Assembly: GCA_029582155.1 (NCBI GenBank)
Contig: CM055897.1
Location: 12,080,482 to 12,144,481, forward strand
Direction of reading: 5' to 3'
DNA from: Panopea generosa
Taxonomy: Eukaryota; Mollusca; Bivalvia; Adapedonta; Hiatellidae
Length of the DNA stretch: 64,000 bases
Shown: positions 47,501-59,500 of the stretch, one piece after another
How the letters are laid out: the number at the start of each line of letters is the position of its first letter
Numbering within the stretch: position 1 is the stretch's first letter
Notes under the pieces: generated by a model
What the model saw: only the letters and a program-made list of their open reading frames with translations
The model's database searches: none
What the model was told of the DNA's origin: nothing
Program-made: the position numbers and the translations under genes

Positions 47501-50500
47501 ATTACAAGTCATGTTTACAAGGTATGATTACAAGTCATGTTTACAAAGTATGATTACAAGGCATGTTTACAGGGTATGATTACAAGGCATGTTTACAGGG
47601 TATGATTACAAGTCATGTTTACAAGGTATGATTACAAGTCATGTTTACAAAGTATGATTACAAGTCATGTTTACAAAGTATGATTACAAGTCATGTTTAC
47701 AAAGTATGATTACAAGGCATGTTTACAGGGTATGATTACAAGGCATTGTTACAGGGTATGATTACAAGGCATGTTTACAAAGTATGATTACAAGGCATGT
47801 TTACAGGGTATGATTACAAGGCATGTTTACAGGGTATGATTACAAGTCATGTTTACAAGGCATCCAGGGCTCGAATTTTACCACTCGCCACTCGCAAAAT
47901 GCGAGCTGTATTTTGAAAATGCGAGTTGAAATTACTTAAGCTGGCATTTTTTTGCGAGTGGATTTCAAGTTGAGGAAATTACTTATTGTATTCATTTTAT
48001 TGATTTTTGAAAATAAACAAGTATTATCCTGGTAAAAATAACAAGTTCTTGTCAATTTTACCAAATTTCTTTTGCTTCTCGCGCCAAATTACCCCCTAGC
48101 AGCACAATTGTCAATGACATGTAATTAAATATTTATATATGTAGACTGCGTCCAATTGTTTTTGATCTAAAGTTCATTCTACAAAAAGGAAGTAAAGTTA
48201 AAACCCGTCAACAATATAATGAATAGACTGCGTCTAGTTTGATCGATCGCGCACTCACTCTATAAAATAAAAGTAAAGTTGAAACCCGTCAACTTTATTG
48301 TTTACATATTTTGTCTGGCTGATAAAATAACATCTTTTTCTCCATTGAACCGACGAATGAAAGTCCCAACAAGAAAAAAGAGAAATAATCCTTCTGTTAA
48401 TACTGTAATGAAATGGGAGTGACAGCTCAATATCACACAGGGCTATAAACTTGACAATGACAAAATGGTGTGTCAATTGTAGAAACCACCGCGATCGACA
48501 GATCATCCATAATAATTAAACTATATTACTATGAACTATGATATCACAACATTTACACGTTAAACAATGGTCCTTGGCTAGATCTAGATCTTATTTTAAA
48601 ACGAAAGGCCATTGGCTATATTAATTCTATAAATAGAAATGTGTGTATGTCTCAATCTCAGTCTTTGTACACTTGTTATTGTTGAATCCATGATTCATAT
48701 TTTGGTTTAGTTAAAAGTGTTTATTTATGATATATCATTGTATGCATTTATTTATGGTAGTATAATAAATAACAAAGACAATTTTATTTTTTTAAATATT
48801 TTGTTTTGTAAAGTACTGCTTTGAATTGTACCTTAACATATATAATAACCTTGACACCATGGTCTATAAATAAAAAAAAGCTAATAATACATATATTAAA
48901 TAACACGCAGGCTTTGAAACAATAAATTTGGATTTATTTAGACATTTAGGACTACAAGTTTTTGCGAAAATTGGTTTGGCTAGTAGGTTTCAAATTTGGC
49001 CAGTTGAAATTTTAGGCACTGGCCAAAATTGCCAGTTCACAAAAAAGTTAAATTCTAGCCCTGGCATCATTACAAAGCATGTTTACAAAGTATGATTATA
49101 AGGCATGTTTACAAGATATGATTACAAGTCATGTTTACAAGGTATGATTACAAGTCATGTATACAAGGTATGATTACAAGGCATGTTTACAAGGTACGTT
49201 TACGAGGCATGTTTACAAGGTATGATTACAAGGCAAGTTTAAGGCATGTTTACAAGGTATGATTACAAGGCATGTTTACAGGGTATGATTACAAGGCATG
49301 TTTACAAAGTATGATTACAAGGCATGTTTACAAGGTATGATTACAAGGCATGTTTACAGGGTATGATTACAAGGCATGTTTACAATGTATGATTACAAGG
49401 CATGTTTACAGGGTATGATTACAAGGCATGTTTACAAAGTATGATTACAAGGCATGTTTACAGGGTATGAATACAAGGCATGTTTACAAGGTATGATTAC
49501 AAGGCATGTTTACAAGGTATGATTGATTACAAGACATGTTTACAAAGTATGATTACAAGGCATGTTTACAGGGTACAATTACAAGGTATGTTTACAAGGT
49601 ACAATTATAAGACATGTTTACAGGGTAAAATTACAGGCATGTTCACAGGGTACAATTACAGGCATGTTTACAGGGTACAATTATAGGCATGTTTACAGGG
49701 TACAATTGCAGGCATGTTTACGAGGTACAATTACAGGCATGTTTACAGGGTACAATTACAGGCATGTTTACAAGGTATAATTACAGGCATGTTTACAGGG
49801 TACAATTACAGACATGTTTACAAGGTACATTTACAGGCATGTTGACAGGGTACAATTACAGGCATGTTTACAAGGTACAATTACAGGCATGTTTACAGGG
49901 TACAATTACAGACATGTTTACAAGGTACATTTACAGGCATGTTTACAGGGTACAATTACAAGGTATGTTTACAAGGTATGATTATATTATAACATTGTTT
50001 ATTTTATTTGACTGATTATGAATGCACTGTTATGTAGTTTGCCAGAATGTACTATTTACAGTTTTGGAACACAAAACACATATGATTGAAATGAAAGTTA
50101 GTATTTCAATAACTGTAAGCCTTTTTTTTTTATCTATTTGCAGTAAAAATGCCTCAAAACAGGAAGCAGAAGAAAGTACAGGTAATTGGTGTACATGTTA
50201 TTTACTGTGTTTTGTAATGAAATGATAAAAATAAGATTTGAAATACAAGTAATGAGATAGATAGACAGCTCATGTAGAAGAAATGATATTTGGAAGTACT
50301 GATGGGAAGAAAACATGTGTTGGAAGTTCTGATAGGAAGAACACATATGTTAAAAGTATTGATTGGACGTTTTAGAACATGTGTTGAAAGTATTGATAGA
50401 AGGCACACATGTGTTGGAAGTATTGATGGAAGGTACTCATGTGTTGGAAGTATTGATAGAAGGTGCTCATGTGTTGGAAGTATTGATAGAAGGCTTTCAT

Positions 50501-53500
50501 GTGTTGGAAGTATTGATAGAAGGTGCTCATGTGTTGGACGTATTGATAGAAGGTGCTCATGTGTTGGAAGTATTGATAGAAGGCACTCATGTGTTGGAAG
50601 TATTGATAGAAGGCACTCATGTGTTGGAAGTATTGATAGAAGGTGCTCATGTGTTGGAAGTATTGATAGAAGGTGCTCATGTGTTGGAAGTATTAATAGA
50701 AGGCACTCATGTGTTGGAAGTATTGATAGAAGGCACTCATGTGTTGGAAGTATTGATGGAAGGTACTCATGTGTTGGAAGTATTGATGGAAGGTACTCAT
50801 GTGTTGGAAGTATTGATAGAAGGTGCTCATGTGTTGGAAGTATTGATAGAAGGTGCTGATGTGTTGGAAGTATTGATAGAAGGCACTCATGTGTTGGAAG
50901 TATTAATAGAAGGCTTTCATGTGTTGGAAGTTATAGAAAAAATATATTTAAGGTTTGAAAGAGCAGCACTTAATTCTTAGTGGTGATTAATATAAAACAT
51001 ATCCCTGAATAGCAACTGCTAGTTTGGACTGGATTTGAATTATCTTTAAAGTTGAAGTGTACAGTGAGACATTTTGTTCTATAATAATGTAAATCTGGTA
51101 GTAGCACAGTTAAACTTTATTTATAAAATGTGTTCACCTGATTGATCCTATTCTCAGTCAATTGCTTGCAGGGTCTGAAGAGGAATCAGAGGAGATTGAA
51201 AGTCCAGCCAAACCTAAGGTAAGTAGAGAAATGTGCCTCATCATAAATTGGAGAATGAAGTTGCTAGCACTGTTAAATTGTTAATAAAAGTTATAAATGT
51301 TAAGAATTAGAAGTTCTTTCTGATTTTTAACATTCTATTTATTTATAAAATACTTATAATTTCGGGCAATATTATTTTTTTTGACAATATTGTAGAACAT
51401 AAATTTTTATATAAACACATTTGATATTGAATTTGCCACTTCTTTTATGTTTTTCAGCTGGTTTATATTGAAGTCTATCTGTTTTCAAGTTCCATAGGTC
51501 ATAGTTTGACTTTGCAATCCAATGATCTAAACTGTACAGGGTTTACTGCCTGCTGCACTATATTATAACTGTTCATTCTGGAGAGCCTGCTTTGTCTGTC
51601 TTCATTTGTCAGATTACGCGCTCCAAAATATTTATGTGAGAAAGTTTGCCAGTTGAGGAAGGATAGTGGTTCTGCTGACATTCATTCTGAGGTCTTCCTC
51701 CACCTATAAAACTGGACATGCCGTATATAACCTGAAATGTGTTGAAAATGGTGTTAAATCACATGTAAAAATAATTTGTCAGATTACAATTGTAACTTAA
51801 GAATCACATGTTTACTTGGCAAAAATAGATGAATTCATTGATCAAAACAAAATGTTTTCGGATTTTGTTTTTCCTTTCTTCAACATGAAGGGTTTAGATG
51901 ACGCTTCAGTGTGTTATAAACTATTTATAAAAATCCAAACAGCAAAAGCTAAAGTCTATGTTTTCTCCTATTTCTGCTCATAGAAGATATGGGTTTTCCC
52001 CATGGAGGAAAACTCTATCTTCCATGTCAACTGATAGCTTTCTCACATGGCCTGACAGAAATCTGGGACTGAATCATTTTTTGTAATCTATTTCCATATC
52101 CACAAATCATAATCATATACATTTTCATTTTCAAGTCTACGAAAATATTTTAAAACTTGATTTTGTCATAGGAAACTGTAAAAAATAGATAATCATATAT
52201 ATTTATAGCGTTTGCTTGCCTACAAGAAAAAAGGTCGGAGTAAATATAATATTTGAAGTGAATTATTTAAACAAACAATGTGAGGAGAGATTAACAGGTG
52301 TAATTTCTTGTACATACTTAAATGTCCATTTCTTTATATATTTGTGAAATTTGAACGTTAAACACGCATTAAAAAAGTGGAATATTTTTATGATGAAGGC
52401 CATTATCAAAGATCTATACTTTGAACTGAGATGAATAGGAGAAAAAAAAGCCATCATGAATTCACCCTCTGGGTCAAATTTACATGCAGGGCCTTGTCCC
52501 AGCATGTAATTCCGACCCCTCGGTTGAGATAACTATCCAACGTGGATACTCATGATGGGTTCTTATATTCATGTCGTAATATTTTTTGTTGATATGTACC
52601 TGTAAATCATGCCAATTGCCATTATAATAAGTAACCTTGTAGTCATGTTTGTCTTTCCTTCAGCCTGGTATTGCACAACCTGTTAGGGGTAAGGATATGG
52701 CAATGCCCCTTGACAAGAAGCGCAATCTTCCAGCCTGGATGATACAAATGGCCAAATCGCCACCCCCAGATGGGAAAAAACCCACCCCATACAAACAAGC
52801 AGCCAAAACAGGTATAGATAATGTTTCTAGTGTGGTCAGTTCACCACATACCCGCCAGTGACATTTTTATCTTTGACCTATAACATCATTTTGAATATTT
52901 TTATACAACATTTTCATAACATGTCTTCATTTCACCCACCCACAGACATATGCAAGATATTTTGCTTGCATAAATGATATGATTTTCAATTCAAATTTGC
53001 CAATTTTATTTTAATGGATAATAAAAATACAATGTGTACTTAAGTATGTTTGCCGACCAGAAAAAAAGTATGACATTAATTTTAATATATTATGACGGGC
53101 TGGTAGTGCAGAGAATAGAGTGTTAGCCGCTCATGCCAGAGGTTGTGAGTTCTTTCTCTTGACGTGATGCCTCTTGCAAAACAACAATCAGTACTAGTTC
53201 TACTTCAAATGTGGACTTCAGAGCAGTTCATATAAGCTTTGAGTTTTCTTCGCAATTAAGCTAAAAAATAAATTTGTATAAACTAAATATGATACTGTGG
53301 ATCTAGATAAGAAATATTAAACTGCATTGCTAAATTCCAAAACTATGTGGTACTGGTCACCATAGATTTGAATTGAAATTTTCTACAAATGTTGGCATAT
53401 TATCTGTTATAAATAAAAAGCAAAAAGTAGTATTATTTCTAATCACTTTAATGTATTTGTTAGCAAAGTTGCCAGCAAAGTCTCCAGCAAAACGAAAAAA

Positions 53501-56500
53501 AGATGTTAGTGATGATGAATTTTCTCCAAAAAAGAAAGCTCCAGCAAGAGAATCTGCACCAAGAAAGAAGTTTGTATTTTTATTGAAATTTTTTGCCCTT
53601 TGCATGTTTTTTTTTGTTTTTTTTTTTTTTTTAAATCTACTACTCTATGAATAGGGGACATCCCACCTGTGTTAAAGTTTTGGTGCAAGTTGTTAAAAAG
53701 TGTGCATTGTTTGCAGTTATATGGATGGAACTTGGCGTGTATGTGTATGTTTATACGCCACGGTAGTATGTACCATGTCTGGCTCCTAATGTGAATGGCA
53801 CAGTCATATCACAGGATGGAAAGATTAATTTGCCTTTGAACTATGTGTTATAGGTATGCTTACTGTTACTTTCAGTTTTATTTTTATGGCCCCACCCCTC
53901 CCTCTTCCCCAATTTTTTGAGTGGCATATAGTTATCGTAGTGTCCGTCTTTCCTTCTGTCTGAAATTTCGTGTCCGGCCTGTAACTTTATCATGCATAAA
54001 TGGATTTTATAAATACTTGCTACAAATGATCAACATAACATGACAATGTGTTGTGCATAACACCCAGACTCCCAAAGGTCAAGGTCACAATTTAACTTTT
54101 ACAACACTTTCAACCCTCATTTTCCTCATATCCTGATGGTTTTTGGTATAATACAATACTTCCATTTTAATTCTTAGTAGCAAACACATGGTATGTGATA
54201 ACACATGATCTTTACAAAAACTCTATCTTATTGGTATTATGTTATTGTTATCATCACAGAAAGACCGAGAGTGAGGAAGATGAAGATTTTAACATGGAAG
54301 AGGAAGAGGAGGAAACAAAACAGAGAGCACCCAAAAGAGGTGAGTGTACCAGAAAGTGATAAGGAAGAAGAGAAAAAAGTGGTGATTGTCGAGGGAGTTG
54401 TTAACAAATAGAGACAAAAGGGGTGATTGTCAGAGAGTTGTTAACAAGTAGAAACAATAGTGGTGATTGTCTGAGAGTTATTAACAGTTAGAGATTAACA
54501 GATAAGAGGGGTGATTGTCAGAGAGTTGTGAACAAGTATAGACAAAAGGGGTGATTGTCAGAGAGTTGTTAATAAGTAGAGACAAGAGGGGTGATTGTCA
54601 GAGAGTTGTTAACAAGTAGAGACAAGAGGGGGGATTGTCAGAGAGTTGTTAATAAGTAGAGACAATAGGGGTGATTGTTAGAGAGTTGTTAACAAGTGGA
54701 GACAAGAGGGGTGATTGTCAGAGAGTTGTTAACAAGTAGAGACGAGGGGTGATTGGCAGAGAGTTGTTAACAAGTAGAGACACGAGTGGTGATTTTCAGA
54801 GAGTTGTTAACAAGTGGAGACAAGAGGGGTGATTGGCAGAGAGTTGTTAGCAAGTAAAGACAAGAGGGGTGATTGTCAGAGAGTTGTTAACAAGTGGAGA
54901 CAAGAGGAGTGACTGGCAGAGTTGTTGACAAGTAGAGACAATAGGGGTGATTGGCAGAGAGTTGTTAACAAGTGGAGACAATAGGGGTGATTGGCAGAGA
55001 GTTGTTAACAAGTAGAGACAAGAGGGGTGATTGTCAGAGAGCTGTTAACAAGTGGAGACAAGAGGGTGATTGGCAGAGAGTTGTTAACAAGTGGAGACAA
55101 GAGGAGTGATTGGCAGAGTTGTTGACAAGTAGAGACAATAGGGGTTATTGGCAGAGAGTTGTTAACAAGTGGAGACAATAGGGGTGATTAGCAGAGAGTT
55201 GTTAACAAGTGGAGACAAGAGGGGTGATTGGCAGAGAGTTGTTAACAAGTAGAGACAGGAGGGATGATTGGCAGAGAGTTGTTAACAAGTAGAGACAAGA
55301 GGGGTGATTGTCAGAGAGTTGTTAACAAGTAGAGACAAGAGGGGTGATTGTGCAGAGAGTTGTTTACAAGTGGAGACAAGAGGGGTGATTGGCAGAGAGT
55401 TGTTAACAAGTAGAGACAAGAGGGGTGATTGGCAGAGAATTGTTAACAAGTGGAGACAAGAGGGGTGATTGGCAGAGAGTTGTTAACAAGTAGAGACAAA
55501 ATGTGATTGTCAGAGAGCTGTTAACAAGTGGAGACAAGAGGGTGATTGGCAGAGAGTTGTTAACAATTAGAGAAAAGAATGGTGATTTTCAGAGAGTTGT
55601 TAACAAGTGGAGACAAGAGGGGTGATTGTTTGAGAGTTGTAATGAGAAGAGACAAGAGGGGTGATTGTCAGAGAGTTGTAACAAGTAGAGACATGAGAGG
55701 TGATTGTCAGAGAGTTGTAACAAGTAGAGACATAGAGGTGATTGTCAGAGAGTTGTTAACAAGTAGAGAAAAGAGAGGTGATTGTCAGAGAGTTGTAACA
55801 AGTATAGACAAGAGGGGTAATTGTCGGAGAGTTGTTCACAAGAAGAGACATGAGGGGTGATTGTTGGAGAGTTGTTAACAAGTAGAGACACGAGGAGTGA
55901 TTGTTGGACAGTTGTTAACAAGTAGAGACAAGAGGGGTGATTGTTGGACAATTGTTAACAAGTAGAGACAAGAGGGGGATTGTTCGAGAGTTTTTAACAA
56001 GAGAGACACAAGGGGTGATTGTCAAAGAGCTGTAACAAGTAGAGACAAGAGGGGTAATTGTCAGAGAGTTGTTAACAAGTAGAGACAAGACGGGTGATTG
56101 TTGAAGAGATGTTAACAAGTAGAGACAAGAGGGGTGATTGTTGTAGAGATGTTAACAACTAGAGACAAGAGGGGTGATTGTTTGGAGACTTGTTAACAAG
56201 AAGAGCCACAAGGGGTGATTGTCAGAAAGTTGTAACAAGAAGAGACAAGAGGGGTAATTGTCAGAGAGTTGTTAACAAGTAGAGACAAGTGGGGTGATTG
56301 TTGTAGAGATGTTAACAACTAAAGACAAGAGGGGTGATTGTTTGGAGACTTGTTAACAAGAAGAGCCGCGAGGGGTGATTGTCAGAGAGTTGTAACAAGA
56401 AGAGACAAAAGTGGTGATTGTCAGAGAGTTGTTAACAAGTAGAGACATGAGAGGTGATTGTCAGAGAGTTGTAACAAGTAAAGACAAGAGGGGTTATTGC

Positions 56501-59500
56501 CAGAGAGTTGTTAACAAGTAGAGACAAGAGAGGTGATTGTTGTAGAGATGTTAATAAGAAGAGACAAGAGGGGTGATTGTTGGAGAGTTGTTAACAAGTA
56601 GAGACAAGAGGGTGATTGTTGGAGAGTTGTTAATAAGTAGAGAAAAGAGGGGTGATTGTCAGAGAGTTGTTAACAAGTACAGACACGGGTGATTGTTGGA
56701 GAGATGTTTACAAGTAGAGACAAGAGAGGTGATTGTTGGAGAGTTGTTAACAAGTAGAGACAAGAGGGGTGATTGTTGGAGAGTGGTTACACATAGAGAC
56801 AAGAGGGGTGATTGTTGGAGAGTTGTTAACAAGAGAGACACCAGGGGTGATTGTCAGAGAGTCGTTCACAAGTAAAACAAGAGGGATGATTGTCAGAGAG
56901 TGGTAACACGTAGAGACAAGAGGGGTGATTGTTGGAGAGTTGTTAACAAGAGAGACACAAGTGGTGATTGTCAGAGAGTTGTAACAAGTAGAGACAAGAG
57001 GGGTTATTGTCGGAAAGTTGTTAACAAGTAGAGACAAGATGGATGATTGTTGTAGAGATGTTAACAATTAGAGACAAGAGGGGTGATTGTTGTAGAGATG
57101 TTAACAAGAAGAGACAAGAGGGGTGATTGTTTGGAGACTTGTTAACAAGAAGAGCCACGAGGGGTGATTGTCGGGGAGTTGTAACAAGTAGAGACAAGAG
57201 GGGTTATTGTCGGAAAGTTGTTAACAAGTAGAGACAAGATGGATGATTGTTGTAGAGATGTTAACAATTAGAGACAAGAGGGGTGATTGTTGTAGAGATG
57301 TTAACAAGAAGAGACAAGAGGGGTGATTGTTTGGAGACTTGTTAACAAGAAGAGCCACGAGGGGTGATTGTCGGGGAGTTGTAACAAGTAGAGACAAGAG
57401 AGGTGATTGTTGTAGAGATGTTAATAAGAAGAGACAAGAGGGGTGATTGTTTGGAGACTTGTTAACAAGAAGAGCCACGAGGGGTGATTGTCGGGGAGTT
57501 GTAACAAGAAGAGACAAGAGGGGTGATTGTCGGGGAGTTGTAACAAGAAGAGACAAGAGGGGTGATTGTCGGGGAGTTGTAACAAGAAGAGACAAGAGGG
57601 GTGATTGTCGGAGAGTTGTTACCAAGTAGAGGCAAGAGAGGTGATTGTTGTAGAGATGTTAATAAGAAGAGACAAGAGGGGTGATTGTTTGGAGACTTGT
57701 TAACAAGAAGAGCCACGAGGGGTGATTGTCGGGGAGTTGTAACAAGAAGAGACAAGAGGGGTGATTGTCGGGGAGTTGTAACAAGAAGAGACAAGAGGGG
57801 TGATTGTCGGGGAGTTGTAACAAGAAGAGCCACGAGGGGTGATTGTCGGGGAGTTGTAACAAGTAGAGACAAGAGAGGTGATTGTTGTAGAGATGTTAAT
57901 AAGAAGAGACAAGAGGGGTGATTGTTTGGAGACTTGTTAACAAGAAGAGCCACGAGGGGTGATTGTCGGGGAGTTGTAACAAGAAGAGACAAGAGGGGTG
58001 ATTGTCGGGGAGTTGTAACAAGAAGAGACAAGAGGGGTGATTGTCGGGGAGTTGTAACAAGAAGAGACAAGAGGGGTGATTGTCGGGGAGTTGTAACAAG
58101 AAGAGACAAGAGGGGTGATTGTCGGAGAGTTGTTACCAAGTAGAGGCAAGAGAGGTGATTGTCAGAGAGTTATTAACAAGTAAAGACAAGAGGGGTGATT
58201 GTTGGAGAGTTGCTAACAAGTAGAGACAAAAGGGGTGATTGTCAGAGATTGTTTATAAGTAGAGAAAAGAGGTGATTGTCAGAGAGTTCTTAATAAGTAG
58301 AGACACGAGGGGTGATTTTTAGCTCCACTGGCCAAAGGCCAGAAGTGCTTATGTGATGGCGCGTTGTCTGTCGTCTGTCATCTGTCGTCTGTTAGCAGCA
58401 CTTTCTCTAGCAAGTTTCTGGTGCATAGGAGACTATACAGAAGATTTTTTTTTTATCTGAAATTCAAGATTGCCGCCATTACTAAAAATAGTCCAAAACT
58501 TAAAAAATCTTCTTCTCATGAACGGCCCAACAGATTTTCAAAATGTTTATGTAGTAATGATGACCAACTATAGTATTGTTAGATTTGTTCAAATGGTGTC
58601 CCTAGGGTTAAATATGACCCCGCCCCGAGGGTTCAATTAGGGGACACATGTCATTATAATATTTTTTTTTATTTTTTTTTAAAATTGAAATGATTTTGCC
58701 AATATCTTCACAGAAGCATTGTTTGGTGAAGGAGGTTCAGATTTGTAAAAATGAATGGGTTCCACTGTCTAAAGGGGTCAGGAGGGGCACCAAAAGGGTA
58801 AAATTTAAGAATTACTAAAATCATTTTCTTGACAACCGGTATGTCAGATTTGTTCATATTTGGCATAAATTATCCCTATGTGTAGGGGTTTCATTGCAGA
58901 TAAGAATTTAGGGGCTAAAATTTATAGGGGCACTGTAAGGGGACTTAGAATTTTACATAGGGATACTATGGGAAAACAGAAAATTCTCTTTTTCTTTCAT
59001 TTATTCTGAAACCACTAGGCCAATTAAACTGAAACTTCACATGCATGTTTCTGTTGCATAGGAGACTATACAGAAGATTTTTTTTTTCGATCTGAAATTC
59101 AAGATGGCCGCCGTTACTAAAAATAGTCCAAAACTTAAAAAATCTTTTTCTCATGAACGGCCCAACAGATTTTTAAAATGTTTATGTAGTAATGATGACC
59201 AACTATAGTATTGTTAGATTTGTTCAAATGGTGTCCCTAGGGTTAAATATGACCCCGCCCCGAGGGTTCAATTAGGGGACACATGTCATTATAATATTTT
59301 TTTTTTTTTTAAAAATTGAAATGATTTTGCCTATATCTTCACAGAAGCCATGTTTTGTGAAGGAGGTTCAGATTTGTCAAAATGAATGGGTTCCACTGCC
59401 TTAAGGGGTCAGGAGGGGCCCCAAAGGGTAAAAATTAAGAATTACAAAAATTGTTTTCTTGACAACCGGTATGTCAGATTTGTTCATATTTGGCATAAAT

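Noticed and set aside
50290..50980. Overlapping 189- and 205-codon open frames
   Set aside because: Product of the 30-bp (10-codon) array in an APLF intron, open in several frames on both strands at once.
54330..54420. Origin of the 40-bp array from the exon 8 donor, by analogy with the exon 3 acceptor array
   Set aside because: AAAAGAG/GTGAGTG and the array's AAGAGGGGTGATTG are only loosely similar and no exon-coding bases are shared, so the parallel is not supported.
57462..58139. 225-codon open frame on the - strand and similar ones in 54.4-61.0 kb
   Set aside because: Periodic translation of the 40-bp array.
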